Source: Branchipolynoe longqiensis (taxonomy: Eukaryota > Annelida > Polychaeta > Phyllodocida > Polynoidae). Taken from it: a DNA stretch of 64,000 nucleotides. The first letter of the stretch is position 1; the number at the start of each line of letters is the position of its first letter. Made by a program: the position numbers and the translations under genes. Positions 10,541-23,292 of this stretch are shown piece by piece. The stretch covers positions 106,746,844 through 106,810,843 of the forward strand of contig CM059191.1 in assembly GCA_030323885.1 (NCBI GenBank), in the 5' to 3' direction. Under the pieces are notes generated by a model. That model was not told where the DNA came from. It did not search any database and saw only the letters and a list, made by a program, of their open reading frames with translations.

Positions 10541-12030
10541 ACAAGGCGGCTAGAGTCCTGTAGAATAAGACTTTACAGTGAGCAGAGAGGGCTGAAGCGA
10601 ACCTTAGGTTTCACAACTAGGCTTAATAGGGGAAGAATTAATACAAACAATGAAGGCGCGTCTAATTTTAATCCGTGAACCTTTCATGAAAGACTTACAT
10701 TGACGGTGTGCTGTGTCAAACCGAACTGCCAGTCGGCTAGTTGGACCCGTCTGCCAAATGGATCTGAGACTTGTAGCATGCAGCTAACCTGCGTGTGTGC
10801 ATCATTTGTATGAAGAGCTTATATAGTTTTGTAACGAGTGTACCCACCAAACTGGCTTTTCGCGTATGTAACTAACTGAAGCTAACAATCGGTCCTGCAC
10901 TTGTGTCAGGTCTGGCTTCTAATTGGTTGGCGCTGGTTCTCAGCGCAGCTTGTATAATAAGGCGGCTGCAGGCAATGCGCAGTCGTGATTGAGGTATGCG
11001 GTGTGTGCAGGACAGTTCCAAGGACTGGCACCTCGTCTACCTTACAAGTTATCGAAGCAATGACCTTCAGTCTCAGTAAGCAGGTAACTAGTTTAAGTTG
11101 AACCACTAGGTGGCAGCACTATGCGTTAGATTTAATTAATGACCAGTGTAACTTGGATCCACCAGGTGACAGCCGTGTATACCTTGAAAGACGCCACTGC
11201 ATTATTGGTAGTTTCTCATGGTTACATATAAAGTATACGATACTAGAAAATGAAGGAATATTCTTAACACAAGTCCTTACACAACATCCTGCAGCGATCA
11301 GTGGAAAGGTGTTCAATGCATTGTGAAACCAACAAAGACACATTCACTTTGCTCATATTTCAATGTCAGCTAATGCCTTCAAAAATGGTGGCTGACATTG
11401 GACACGTTAGTAAGCTGCATCTGGGAACCAGACTGGACAAGCTCAGAGAAAAAAAATGGTATTCACACGTCACTACAGGTGGCGCCACCTACTAGACTGG
11501 AACAGAGCCGGTACATAGTGTTGCTAGATGTTCAAGGGAGATGCGACAGAGACTAGCACTGAAGGCATCCAGGCCGACCTGACAGCCACACACGCCCACG
11601 TGATAGCTGGCCAGTGGCAGCCTTTGAGATTACATGTTAAAGGTGCTGAATACAGACTGGGGTAGTCAGTTCTGTACACCAACAAAACACGCTCCGGCAT
11701 TGTGTGTATAGCATTATACATTATGGAGCACACAGCAATCACCAAATCTATGCTGTGTTCATTTTGATGCTCAATTCTGTTTGCGCGTCCAAGCTTCTGA
11801 GAGATACGCATGGTTGATTTGTATTGGAATACTGAGTTAACCTTGAGGTAATCGACTAATTAAGTGCAATAAAAAAAACTACTAAGCCTACAAGGACCAA
11901 AATGAGACTCCAGCAACACCTGTTAGGGTTGTTAGAGTAGTAAACCCCAGATTTATACAGGGAACTGCTGCACACCTTGTGCGTTTAGAACTAGCTGGCC
12001 AGCCCCAGCCCCTTTCACCTAGTACCCTGC
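10541..12030. other. Intergenic or 3' UTR, no gene seen
   Basis: Several open frames shorter than 100 codons have no domain. AATAAA at 11868-11873 is a possible poly(A) signal for the + strand gene. Three CTCF-like motifs lie at 11103-11119, 11159-11174 and 11471-11486. Confidence 0.4.
11103..11119 (+). promoter_or_regulatory. CTCF-type motif
   Basis: CCACTAGGTGGCAGCAC matches the bilaterian CTCF core consensus. The identical 17-mer occurs in the other orientation at 29341-29357. Confidence 0.45.
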
Positions 12031-12090
12031 TGAACCACCAGGGGAGCTTCACAATTGACTTCCCATTGAGGTCAAGGCCTCACCGCTCAC

Positions 12091-12106
12091 CGCGCCACCT
12101 GGTGGT
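12091..12106 (-). promoter_or_regulatory. CTCF-type motif
   Basis: The - strand reads CCACCAGGTGGCGCG. A further partial match on the + strand, CCACCAGGGGAGC, is at 12035-12047. Confidence 0.4.
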
Positions 12107-12569
12107 GGCCTTTTGTACACGGTCAAGGTCTCGCCATCCTAATGGGTTGTTTTCAGTGACGTCATCAGTTTGCGTGCACGTGGTCAAAATGACCCAGCTT
12201 CCATTGTGCTGCGTCATTTTAGAAGCCAAGCTTTGCAATTTGCATATAACCACGTAACATTACTGCCCTTATTTACTCTTGTTGTACAGGCTGTTTTCTG
12301 CAGATGACAGTAGCAACACCAGCGACACTAATAATAATATGGAGAAGTCTTACAGTTTCACCAGCAGGATTATTTAATAAGGGATTTACCTTTTAGATTA
12401 CTGCAAAGCGATAGGTGCGTACCAAATGCCCATCAAGGCTTGCATTTCAAAATGGCGCATGCACCCACAGTGCATTGCGATATCAATGTCGTGACATCAC
12501 ATGAAAACAATCCATTCACATTGTTTTATCGTCGACTTCCATAGATTTAAGTATTAGCACCATCGGCAG

Positions 12570-12650
12570 TAGCCAGCCAAACCAAACCAGCCAGCCAAAG
12601 CCAGCTAGCCAAGCCAGGCAAGGCCAGCCAGGCCTTACGAGGCCAGCTGT
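12570..12650. repeat. Degenerate AGCCAGCC/AAACC short repeat
   Basis: Irregular runs of GCCAGCCAA, GCCAAGCCAGG and GCCAGCCAGG. Confidence 0.7.
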
Positions 12651-12699
12651 GGGGTTTTCAGACATTTGCCACTAGTTTGTGCATGTTGCATTGTGAGTA

Positions 12700-13165
12700 G
12701 ATGTAGGCTACCAGTATGTGGTCTTTTCTACATGGTGAATGTTGGACATTGCGCGTATTAGTTTCCCAGACCATATATCTATAACGTACAGCTGCATTAC
12801 GGGTAACTGTAGGCTACCAGTGTGGTGTTTTCTACATGGTGAATGTTGAACATTGCGTGTATTACTTCACCAGACCATATATCTATAACGTACAGCTGCA
12901 TTATGGGTAACTGTAGGCTACCAGTGTGGTGTTTTTTACATGGTGACTGTTGGACATTGCGTGTATTAGTTTCCCAGACCAGTGTGACTGTTGGGTATTG
13001 TGCATATTAGTTTCCCAGACCATTCATCTATAACGTACAGCTGAATTGTACGTAGCTGTAATCTACCAGTACCTGGCGTTTTCTACATGGTGACTGCTGG
13101 GTATTGCACATATTAGTTTCCCAGACAGTATATCTATAGCGTACAGCTGCATTGTGGGTTACCAT
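12700..13165. repeat. About 103-bp tandem repeat, 4-5 copies
   Basis: Each copy has GTAGGCTACCAGTGTGGTGT, TTTCTACATGGTGAATGTTG, TTAGTTTCCCAGACCATA and ATAACGTACAGCTGCATT. Copies differ by point changes and one is shortened near 12975. Confidence 0.9.
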
Positions 13166-14449
13166 CGTATGTGGGTTTTTTGTGTGTATTTTTTTATATT
13201 ATGGGATGCAAAAGACAGGAAACGATCACTGACCACCTACCTATAGACAGCCTTGATTCCACAGGAAGTAATATCAATGACAAAAAGACGAGTCATTCAC
13301 CTACCTCTTTTGGACCCCACAGTGAGTCTTGCTTCATTGAGCTGTGGCTGTTTGTTGGATGGTTCCGCTTCATTGATTCCTGGTCCTGTGACCGACATGG
13401 CTGTGTTTGTCCATGTGCTGGTAATGGTTTAACAGCAGCTATGCTCCCCACTGCATCATCTGCAACAAGTTGCACAAATGTACAACTGGCGTCAAGCCCG
13501 AACTGTCAAATCTTCCTGTATTAGTCACTGCAATATGGGTCAGTTATTGTGTTAAGTCACCCTGCGACTTGTCGCTACAATATAAATCATGTAGGTCTGA
13601 TGTCCAATCTTCATGCGACTAATTGCTGCAATACGGGCCACCCCAGTTCTGATGTCAATTTGTCTTATGACATGTCACTGTCATATGGGTCATACCAGTT
13701 CTCATGTCAAATCTCTGTGACTTGATGGAATGATATGGGTCAGAGCACTTCTGATGTCAAATCTCCTTGCGACTTGTTGCTACAATGTAAGTTGGGCCAT
13801 GTCTGTCATGTCACATTTATAAGCGGTCAGTAATTGCAACCAGTCACAGCAGACCAGTCACAGTGACCAGTTGCAGCAGATCAGTCACATCAACTGGTCT
13901 GCTGCAGACTGGCTGTGGAATGTTGTTCCTGTGTGCAATGTTGCCGAGAAGCATCTGAAGGAATTCCATTTAGTGAAACAGCCCTTCCACACCACACTGC
14001 GCAACCGGAAGTGAAGCATCCACGCCCGCCAGCAGTCTGCGCACCGAGCAGCCAATCACAGGTGAGCAGGGGCTGCCTCCAGAAACCACATTCATTTTCA
14101 ACTTGAGCTGTGCCAAAAATTGAACGTTGTGCATTGGAACCCTTTTGTGAGATTTTCGGGTTTTCTGGTAGTTTTGTTTTACATGCAGAGGGCCATGTTC
14201 TATTTGAAGGTTCATTTCACGTTGACCTTGTTTGATTTATTTGCTTGATTGCTTCAAAGGCTTAACATTAGTTTGTATTTCGTTACTGTTGATCTAAGCA
14301 TTGGAAGCTCGCACACAACAAGTCCAGTTTTAGAATTATAAATACAAGTTGTGTTCACTAGAAAACTTGACAGACTTGCACAAGTTTTGTTTTAATCTTA
14401 GCATTTTATGTTATCATAACTGTACAAAAGGTGATGTATTGTTGTAATA
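13166..14449. other. No gene seen; degraded tandem repeat at 13500-13810
   Basis: At 13500-13810 there are about five diverged units with CTGATGTCAAATCT and GCGACTTGTCGCTACAAT. The open frames at 13171-13524 and 13915-14106 have no domain or codon pattern I trust. Confidence 0.4.
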
Positions 14450-14646
14450 CAGTAAAACCTCTCTAAGTCGACCGACCATAGCACCAACTTTAAATGGTCT
14501 ATTTAGGGAGGTGGTCGGTTGAGGTAGTTTAAAAAAATCATTACAATGGTATTGTATGGGCGATCGTTTGGGACCTAAATAAAGAGATCGATATAGGGGA
14601 GTGGTCGATCTGTGGAGGTGGTCGGTTAGAGAGGTTTTAGTGGTGT
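14450..14646. mobile_element. Pogo/Tigger-like MITE
   Basis: The left end TACAGTAAAACCTCTCTAA and the inverted right end TTAGAGAGGTTTTAGTGGTG are preceded and followed by TA, as in Tc1/mariner-pogo insertions. The interior repeats GTGGTCGGTT. There is no ORF, so it is non-autonomous. Confidence 0.7.
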
Positions 14647-14649
14647 ATA

Positions 14650-15830
14650 TATTAGCCGAGAAGCAGTTGTGTATATTTCAAGAGTAACATTACCAGTACG
14701 ATAAGGAAGGCTAAGCCTACATAGGCCTAGCTCGTGACGTCACTCGTGACCCCCCGTGGCCCTCTTTGTGAACCTTTAGCTGACAGCGAATTTGTTCGTG
14801 TTTCAATCTGGGAGCAGACAGATGAAATTTGTGTCTTAGCGTCTTGCTAAATTTGTAAGTAAATGTTTGTAATGAATTCGGAATATGCGGCTAGCAGTGG
14901 TAATGTCTGTCCTGCTGCTTCTAGCAAGCAAACCCCAAACGTTGAAGCGACTTTAAATTGTAACACTTTGAGTTGAAGTGGGTCATGTCCACCTAGTGAA
15001 GTGGTGAGTGTCCTGTTACCTTGCTTATGAGTCACTCTCCTGAAAACTGGCCAGTTAAAATCCAATATTTGAACTTTTAACATTTTCTGGTTGCAAATGA
15101 AAGCTGGAAATCTCCCCTTCACATCTATGTAAAATATAAATTGATGAGATAAAGAATAAAGGTGTAGTCCATGATTAAGCTATGTCTTATGGCATATAAC
15201 ATGTGTTGCTCAGATGTGACACATGTTTAGGACACCACACAGTCTGCTTAATAAAAATCTGAGCAGTATTAAATAATTTCATGCTGAGAAGCATATTAAT
15301 TATGGCATAATATACAGAAATATGCGGTGCTTATACTGATATAAAAAAGTAAATTCCCAGCCAAGCTTTATTCACTGAATAATTAGTGTACAATATGTGT
15401 GTGGCATCCAGACACCACTGGTTACATCTGTGACGGAAATTTGTAATGTTATTTCTGAAGACATCAAATATCTTTGTTATAATTTAAGCATGCATACACG
15501 TTAATAGATACTTCCTTTTGGTTTGGGAACTGTTTTGTTTGATATATCAATGCAATACAAGATGTTAGTAAGGATGCACCATGTACCATATGTCATGTTA
15601 CAAATGGCTGACTGTAAAATGGGGGTTTTTGGTACAAAAACACTTCATAGCTAAAAAGACCGAAGTTGCATGTGGTTTATTTTATTTCCCTTATTTCTTA
15701 CATTAAATTTGAATATGAAGATGAAAAGTATAAGGAAAAAAACTGAAGGATGTTTTTGTATTGATGTTTTAAAATCCCATCCCATCCCATGCTGACCAGT
15801 TTTCAGGAGTGACCCTTATCTAATGTACAC
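14650..15830. other. No gene or repeat recognised
   Basis: AT-rich unique-looking sequence. The open frame at 14847-15122 on the - strand has no domain. Confidence 0.35.
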
Positions 15831-15834
15831 GGTG

Positions 15835-16390
15835 CTGTCACCTTGGATACTTAAGGTACAGTGTGCTGTCACCTTAGATACCTAAAGTACAGTGTGCTGT
15901 CACCTTGGATGCCTAAGGTACATGCAGCTGTCGCCTTGGATACCTAAGGTACAGTGTGCTGTCACCTTGGATACCTAACGTACATGTAGCTGTCACCTTG
16001 TTTACCTTAGGAACTGGCAGCTGCCACTTTGGATACCTAAGGCACAATCAGCTGTCACCTTGGATACCTAAGGTACTGGCAGCTGTCACCTTGGATACCT
16101 ACAGTACATGCTGCTGTCACCTTTCATATCTAAGGCACAGGCAGCTATCACCTTGGATACCTAAGGCACATGCAGCTGTCACCTTGGATTCCTGAGGCAC
16201 ACACAGCTGTCACCTTGGCTATCTAAGGTATAGGCGGCTGTGGCCTTGGATACCTAAGGTACAGGCATCTGTCACCTTGGATAGCTAAGGCACAAGGTGC
16301 TGTCATCTGGGAATCCTAAGGTACAGGGTGTTGTCACCTTGGATACCTAAGGTACAAGGTCCTGTCACCTTAGATAGCTAAGGCCAACTT
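15835..16390. repeat. 31-bp minisatellite, about 18 copies
   Basis: The unit is CTGTCACCTTGGATACCTAA followed by GGTACAGGCAG. It contains the near-palindrome TACCTAAGGTA. Confidence 0.9.
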
Positions 16391-17124
16391 GCAGCCCTGT
16401 GTACCACGTAGTGTGTGTTGTGTAAACATCAACAGGACTCTAATACACGTCTAATGGCTTTCTTCATGAGATTTTGTGTGCCGAATTGCAGGTTCTTTGG
16501 CAGTTATTTTATATATACATTGTTTGTGTATGATTTTTACTGCATGTGGCAAAAGTGTGATTTATTAGCTTTCATGGAATGTCTTTTATTTCTCTCCCCT
16601 CCATCACCGGAATCTGGTCAATGCACCAATGTCATGAGAGACTGGAAACTATACCGTTCAAACTTGCGTTACTGCCATTTTCGGACAGGTATGTTAACCG
16701 CCTCACCAGCTAGGCGCCCTAGTGAGTATGTGCCTATCCTTACTGCACATCCGCTAAAATGTCAAATTGGCTTAGTTATGTCAAGTAGCGCAATACTTTG
16801 TTTTGCGATCATTATTACGCCAAACTTGATTTGAAGGTCACTTGAAGGTCACTGAAGTGTCCTGCTGTGAAGCAGGTCGGTTTGGATGAGGTGGCCAGTT
16901 CTCTACAGACACTTCAACTAGCAAAGTAGAAACTGTGTTTGGAGCTGTGTGCGGTGCTTCATCCCTGGCACCTTGGGTCACTCACTCTCCATCACATGTT
17001 TGGTCACATCAGCAGGGAGGTGTGTATATCACTATATGTCTGAAGGTAGAGCACTAGTCATCTTAGTCCATACCTAGCTCCTTTAAGTTTAGAACTGGCT
17101 GCATGGCCCGAAGTGTGTTCTGTA
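16391..17124. other. No gene seen
   Basis: The open frame at 16415-16834 (139 codons) has two hydrophobic stretches but no recognisable family, so I leave it uncalled. Confidence 0.35.
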
Positions 17125-18240
17125 GCCTACTTCCGGTACGCTGTGTATCTGACCTTGTTTACTTCCGGTACGTTGTGTGTCTGATCTTTGTTTACTCCCG
17201 CTAAGTGGGTGTCTGACCTTTGTCTACTTCCGGTACGCTGTGTATATGACCGTAGTCTACTTCCAGTAGGATGTGTGTCTGATCTTTGTCTACCTCCGGT
17301 ATCCTGTGTGTCTGATCTTAGTCTACTTGCTGTATGCTGTGTGTCTGATCTTAGTCTACTTGCTGTGTGTCTGATCTTAGTCTACTTCCGGTATGCTATG
17401 TGTCTGATCTTAGTCTACTTCCGGCACGCTGTGTGTCTGATCTTAGTTTACCTACGGTATGCTGTGTAGCTGATCTTAGTTTACTTCCTGTACGCTGTAT
17501 GTCTGACCTTTGTTTACTTCCGATACTCTGTGTCTGATCTTAGTCTTCTTCCGCGATGCTGTGTGTCTCATCTTAGTTTACTTCCGGTATGCTGTGTAGC
17601 TGATCTTAGTTTACTTCTGGTACGCTGTATGTCTGACCTTTATTTACTTCCGGTATGCTGTATGTCTGACCTTTACCTACTTCCGGTATGCTATATGTCT
17701 GACCTTTCTCTACTTCTGGTACTCTGTATGTGACCTTTTTTTACTTCCGGTACGCTGTATGTCTGACCTTTGTCTACTTCCGGTACGCTGTGTGCCTGAC
17801 CTTTATCTACTTACGATACTGTGTATGCCTGACCTTTGTTTACCTCCGGTACGATGTATGTCTGATTTTAGTCCACTTCATGTATGTTGTGTGTCTGACC
17901 TTTGTTTACTCCCGGTACAATGTGTGTCTGATCTTTGTCTACTTCTGGTACGCTGTGTGTCTGACCTTTGTCTACTTCCGGTACTCTGTATGTCTGACCT
18001 TTGGTTATTTCCGGTACGCTGGGTGTCTGATCTTTGTCTACTTCTGCTACGCTGTGTGTCTGATCTTTGTCTACTTCCGATACTCTGTATGTCTGACCTT
18101 TGTTTACTTCGGTATGCTGTATATCTGATTTTAGTCTACTTCCTGTATGTTGTGTGTCTGACCTTTGTCTTCTTCCTGTATGTTGTGTGTCTGACCTTTG
18201 TTAACTTTCGGTATGCAGTGTGTTTGACCTTGGCCTAGTT
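17125..18240. repeat. 33-bp minisatellite with ETS-type motif, about 34 copies
   Basis: The unit is CTGACCTTTGTCTACTTCCG then GTACGCTGTGTGT. Because 33 is a multiple of 3, several frames stay open, giving an 11-residue periodic translation that I do not regard as a protein. Many units read ACCGGAAGT on the - strand, the ETS-family consensus. Confidence 0.9.
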
Positions 18241-19023
18241 AGTGTAATTGCGCTACGCTCTCCTTTAACCGTCTACACTTTAGTGTTAATAACTAGCTAA
18301 CTTATGAAATCCATATTCCACCAATGTGTACATAAAATGTAACGTGAAATTCAGCAGGGGACAACAAAAACAAACCCTTATGTAACTGTATGTAGTTAAA
18401 TGCGTCGAATTGAATTAAATGTTTACATAATGTTTGTAATAATTGAAAATGTCCCGCATCCCTGGACGTGTTACCCCGAATGGTGGTGCTGTGTTTATAC
18501 GTCTGATTGTGTTCAGTTGGTTGCCATGGTGCTCGTTGTATGATTTGATAATAAACAATTTATAACAAATAACCAGCTGCCCTCGTGTTCCCATCTGTGT
18601 GTTTGTAAAGCGTGTGTCTGCCAGAAACATAGATTCACCAGCCACACAAATTCAGGGATGAAAGATTTTCTCGGATTTCTGCAATATTTTATATTCACCG
18701 ATTATTGTTCACATAATGTCATTATACATAACTGCAATTGAGCTAAGATGACAAGGCAACTACCAAATTGAGACTCAAGGCCACTGCCAAATTAAGATTG
18801 TTGCTGTTCAGCAATGAAAACAAGCCGCAATGCGACTTACTTGTTATGGACAGAGTCAATAAGCCATCACACACACAAATTGGTTAGGATGAATCCCATT
18901 CTTATGACCTTAGTTGTTGGTAGAACATAAAGTCCTAATATTTGCGTGTCTCAGAAATGGGGTTGTGGGAGTAACTAATAAAACCCAAACAATGTTCAAC
19001 GTGGATGATGATAGTAATAGTCA
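18241..19023. other. No gene seen
   Basis: AT-rich, with short open frames at 18415-18698 on the - strand and no domain. Confidence 0.35.
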
Positions 19024-19143
19024 TGGTACCAGTGGCCTGATTTCCAAGTGAGGCAGCACTATAAAGTCACCATGAGTGTGCAGTCACAAGTCGGTACCCA
19101 TCCTGATATGACCTTAGATGTTGCCAGGACGTACAACTCAAAC
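19024..19143 (+). mobile_element. SINE-1, 3' end only
   Basis: It contains GCAGCACTATAAAGTCACCA and GATATGACCTTAGATGTTGC, the tail of SINE-1, truncated at the 5' side. Confidence 0.75.
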
Positions 19144-19156
19144 AACCGACCAAGGT

Positions 19157-20070
19157 ACATCATGTGATGTAACTGAACTTAGAAGGGTCTGGGGCAGTCA
19201 TGCGATGTAACTGAACTTAGAAGGGTATGGGGCAGCCATGTGATGTAACTGAACTTAGAAGGGTTTGGGACAGTCACACGATGTAACTGAACTTAGAAGG
19301 GTCTGGGGCAGTCACGTGATGTAAGTGAACTTAGAAGTGTCTGGGGCAGTCATGCGATGTAACTGAACCTAGAAGGGTTTGGAACAGTCATGTGATGTAA
19401 CTAAACTTAGAAGGGTATGGGGCAGTCACATGATGTAACTGAACTTAGAAGGGTTTGGGACAGTCACGTGATGTAACTGAACATAGAAGGGTCTGGGACA
19501 GTCACATGATGCCACTAAACTTAGAAGGGTCTGGGCCAGTCACGTAATGTAAATAAACTTAGAAGGGTTTGGGACAGTCACGTGATGTAACTAAACTTAG
19601 AAGGGTCTGGGGCAGTCACGTGATGTAATTAAACTTAGAAGGGTTTGGGGCAGTCACATGATGGAACTGAACTTAGAAGGGGCTGGGCCAGTCACGTGAT
19701 GTAACTAAACTTAGAGGGGTTTGGGACAGTCACGTCATGTAACTAAACTTGGAAGGGTATGGGGCAGTCACATGATGTAACTGAACATAGAAGGGTGTGG
19801 GCCAGTCATGTGATGTAAATAAACTTACAAGGGTTTGGGACAGTCATGTGATGTAACTAAACTTAGAAGGGTTTGCAACCATCACGTGATGTAACTGAAC
19901 TTAGAAGGGTCTGGGGCAGTCACGTGATGTAACTGAACTTAGAAGGGTCTGGGGCAGCCACGTGATGTAACTGAACTTAGAAAGGTCTGGGGCAGTCACA
20001 CGATGTAACTAAAGTTAGAAGGGTTTGGGACAGTCACGGGATTTAACTGAACATTGATGGGTTTGGAAAC
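19157..20070. repeat. 38-bp satellite, type 1, about 24 copies
   Basis: The unit is GTCACGTGATGTAACTGAAC then TTAGAAGGGTCTGGGGCA. The first 15 bases are shared with type 2. Confidence 0.95.
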
Positions 20071-20915
20071 AATTATGTGATGCAACAGAACACTGCAGGC
20101 TGTGCGTGAGTCATGTGATGTAACACTAACAGAATGCTGCAGGCTGTGTGCGAGTCACATGATGTAACAGAACTCTGCAGGCTGTGTGTGAGTCACGTGA
20201 TGTAATAGAACACTGCAGGCTGTGCGCGAGTCACGTGATGTAACAGAACGCTGCAGCCTATGTGCGAGTCATGTGATGTAACAGAATGCTGCAGGCTGTG
20301 CGCGAGTCACGTGATGTAACACTAACAGAATGCTGCAGGCTGTGTGCGAGTCACATGATGTAACAGAACTCTGCAGGCTGTGTGCGAGTCACATGATGTA
20401 ACAGAACTCTGCAGGCTGTGTGCGAGTCATGTGATGTAACAGAATGCTGCAGCCTATGTGTGAGTCATGTGATGTAACAGAATGCTGCAGGCTGTGTGTG
20501 AGTCCCGTAATGTAACAGAACGCTGCAGGATATGTGCGAGTCATGTGATGTAACAGGATGCTGCAGACTGTGCAAGTCACGTGATGTAACAGAACACTGC
20601 AGTCTGTGAGCAAGCCATGTGATGTAACAGAACGCTGCAGACTGTGCGAGTCACGTGATGTAACAGAATGCTGCAGACTGTGCAAGTCATGTGATGTGAC
20701 AGAATGCTGCAGGCTGTGTGTGAGTCACGTGATGTAACAGAATGCTGCAGGCTGTGTGTGAGTCAAATGACGTAACAGGATGCTGCAGGCTATGTGAGAG
20801 TCACGTGATGTAACAGAACTCTGCAGGCTGTGTGCGAGTCATGTGATGTAACAACGCTGCAGGCTGTGTGCGAGTCACGTGATCTAACAGGACACTGCAG
20901 GCTGTGTGTGTGTCA
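20071..20915. repeat. 38-bp satellite, type 2, left block
   Basis: The unit is GTCACGTGATGTAACAGAAC then GCTGCAGGCTGTGTGCGA, about 22 copies. The block breaks off at ...GTGTCA where the retroelement fragment starts. Confidence 0.95.
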
Positions 20916-21227
20916 GATACTTTCCAGTGTGCTTTCCGACTGAACCTGATCTATTCTTAGATGCAATAGCTACCTCACCCTTCGACGCTACGTTTACGCG
21001 CGGTGACTCAAGACGTCCGCCCGTTGCATAAGAACCGGCACCATATGGTGACGCAACGTATACTGAATGAATATCTGCACGTGTACATTTATTTTCAGAT
21101 ACCGTTAAGCGTTGTACACACTTTCTTAGTGATTTTACTTCATTCTGGAGTGACTTTAGAGCCTGACTCTCTCCTGTTGCTACTGAACTCCTCCAGAAGC
21201 AGTTGTTTTAGACAATTTAGAAGAATT

Positions 21228-21967
21228 TTAATCTGTCAGTCGTGATTGTGCACGTCGTTGCTGTCTCAATACAGACCTATCACTCAATATAGCTAGAGTA
21301 AAAGCTTCCTCCAATGAATTTGGTCTATTGGTCTCTACGTACCACATAGTGTTGTCATCCAACAATGAATCAAGAAATCGTGATAACAAAATTTCAAAGG
21401 TGTCAGTCCCCAAGGTAGCAGAAAGTAGTTTCCACCCCTTACTAGCAGCTGCTTTAAATCGTTGGCAATATGCTGCCACTGTCTCACCCTCATTCTGTAC
21501 CATAGTCATTACTATACTTTTTAAGTGAGTTTTTTCATCTGCAGTTAATAAAGTCTTAGCAATTTCCTCTTTGATATCATCCCATGACTTAGGACCCTTA
21601 GTTGTGAAGGCAGTGAATAACACTTCATGCAGTGTACCTGTTGCATTTGAAAGTGTGAAGCGAATTATGTCTAAGTCTGACACATCTGCAAGAACCCCAA
21701 TCCTCTCAATAAGATCTACCCACTCTCTCAGTGCACCTCTGTCAGTCCCATCGAGCATTGGCACCGACTTCCCATATGCTTTAAGAGCTCTTATCTTGGT
21801 TTCATTACTTTTATGCTGTAGACTAGCTAACTCACGTCTTTCTCTACGCTCTTCCCTGCTTCCAATTTTTCACAGTCTTCACTAAGAATACCTATATCTA
21901 CCTGACTCTCAAACCACAACCCAAATTGTTCACGTAATGAATCTTCTTTTAACCGTGTTACAGGCAT
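21228..21967 (-). pseudogene. Gag-like polyprotein, frameshifted
   Basis: The start codon is at 21965-21967. The first ~38 codons are in one frame; a one-base shift near 21855 moves the reading into the frame that stays open from 21764 to 21228. The open part has WVDLIERIGVLADV, a central segment with FKAAASKGWKLL, and a C-terminal region with LLSRFLDSLLDDNTMWY; this helical, Trp-containing pattern resembles the capsid part of retrotransposon Gag, which packages element RNA. Past the stop at 21228, coding-like residues (SLQNEVKSLRKCVQRL, a short coiled coil) continue in another frame to about 20940. The gene is therefore doubly broken and cannot make a full Gag. No zinc knuckle is left. Confidence 0.6.
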
Positions 21968-22773
21968 TGTGAATGTGTAGTGTAAGTGTATTTAAATACA
22001 ATATATAGCTTACCACCAGTCAAATATGTTCACGCTATTGATATCCTCCTTGTAGCGGGTTATATGGGAAATTGAGTGTGTTGTGAAAAGCGCGGTAGAA
22101 ATAAATTATAAAGAATTGAATCCAACCGATAGAATTACCTGTACAGTAGCAGAAAAGTGAAAAGTGTCTCCGGTATATATTAATACGCTCTGATATACTT
22201 CAGGGTTAAACAAAATTATCGAAAGTAGTCCGAAAATGAAAAAACTTCTAGCGGCGACACGAGGCTTCAGACATGCGATATTACAGTAATACTGACGTCA
22301 AAGACTAATGTTTCCCTCAAGAATTGACACTTTCGTCGGAAACTCGTCGACAAAGTAATTTAATTTAATTTAGCCCCTGTAGAAAGTAAAAAGATTGGAG
22401 AATCAATAGAAGAAAACTAACTCATCCACTCCAACAACCCACCAGTCGTAGTCAATAGAAAAGTTCTTTTTTTATCTTATCCTCAAGAATTTAGAATTTA
22501 GAATAGCATATCAAATTAAATGAAATAAAAATACTACGTATATAATATGTTCTCTAAAAAAAATTGTAGTTCTAGCCCTAACGTCAAAATTACAACACCA
22601 CGTGCGTTCAAATAACCAGCAGTCAACTAACAATTTAATTAAGAAATATAAACTTTATAGTATCATATAACAAATAAAAAGAAAAATGCTACCGAAACAC
22701 ACCGAAAGTATCAAATACACTCAATACAGTCACTACTAACGAATGTCGTGTAGGTTCAAATCCCGGTAGTTTC

Positions 22774-22791
22774 AACAAGTCGTGGTCACCA
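22774..22791 (-). other. Primer-binding site
   Basis: The - strand TGGTGACCACGACTTGTT starts four bases inside the LTR edge. This is the usual place and TGG start for a site that pairs with a tRNA 3' end. The tRNA is not identified. Confidence 0.55.
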
Positions 22792-22794
22792 TTT

Positions 22795-23292
22795 TGTAAA
22801 GTTGCCGGCTGGTGGTGTGGGTGGTGTGGACAAGCCAAGGGAAAGCAATACAGGTAATGAAGGAAAGTAGGTGAAGAGTGAAAGTAGGAGAGTGAGACTC
22901 CTTCATTTATTACTTTATATAGGTTTTCTAGAATCCAAGATGGCAGTGGTCACATGGTTCGATCCACCAATCAGAGTACAATCTGTTGTATCCAAGGCCT
23001 TGTTATGCTGGCTACAGTGCCTTGTGGTGGCCAATGATCCATAAATAACACCATGGGGTGAGGGGGGTATGTGAGGTGACTCTTCCAAAGAGTATATCTA
23101 GGAAGTAACACTCCTCCAAAGACTATTTTACTATACAATTTCTATACCTAATGAGTAATAGTTTATCAACTTCACACATCCCTCATATGCCTTTGGTTTT
23201 TATATAACACCATTTACCATTATATAGACAGTTTGCAATTTATTATAGTCATTTCACATAGATCCTCATGCATTATATCGGAAAATTTTACA
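22795..23292 (-). repeat. 5' LTR, 498 bp
   Basis: It begins TGTAAAATTTTCC and ends AACTTTACA on the - strand (TG...CA, with short inverted ends TGTAAA/TTTACA). A TATA-like CCTATATAAAG lies about 125 bp before the 3' end, upstream of a pyrimidine-rich start region. Confidence 0.7.

Larger units (their letters stand above)
20916..23292 (-). mobile_element. LTR retrotransposon fragment (5' LTR, leader, gag)
   Basis: On the - strand, in order: one LTR (22795-23292), a primer-binding site, a leader of about 800 bp, and a gag-like frame broken by frameshifts. The sequence stops at 20916 before any protease or reverse transcriptase, and there is no second LTR. The fragment sits inside the type 2 satellite, which continues on both sides almost in phase. 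Most likely a Ty3/gypsy-type element, judged from gag style and primer-site sequence only. Confidence 0.75.

Noticed and set aside
16415..16834. 139-codon ORF as a membrane protein
   Set aside because: Two hydrophobic stretches alone are not enough; composition matches AT-rich non-coding DNA.
21003..21885. + strand open frames across the gag region
   Set aside because: Shadows of the - strand gag-like frame.
22745..22785. tRNA gene (GGTTCAAATCCCGG on the + strand)
   Set aside because: Only a T-arm-like piece next to the LTR; its stem pairs poorly and there are no D or anticodon arms, so I read the neighbouring sequence as primer-site context.
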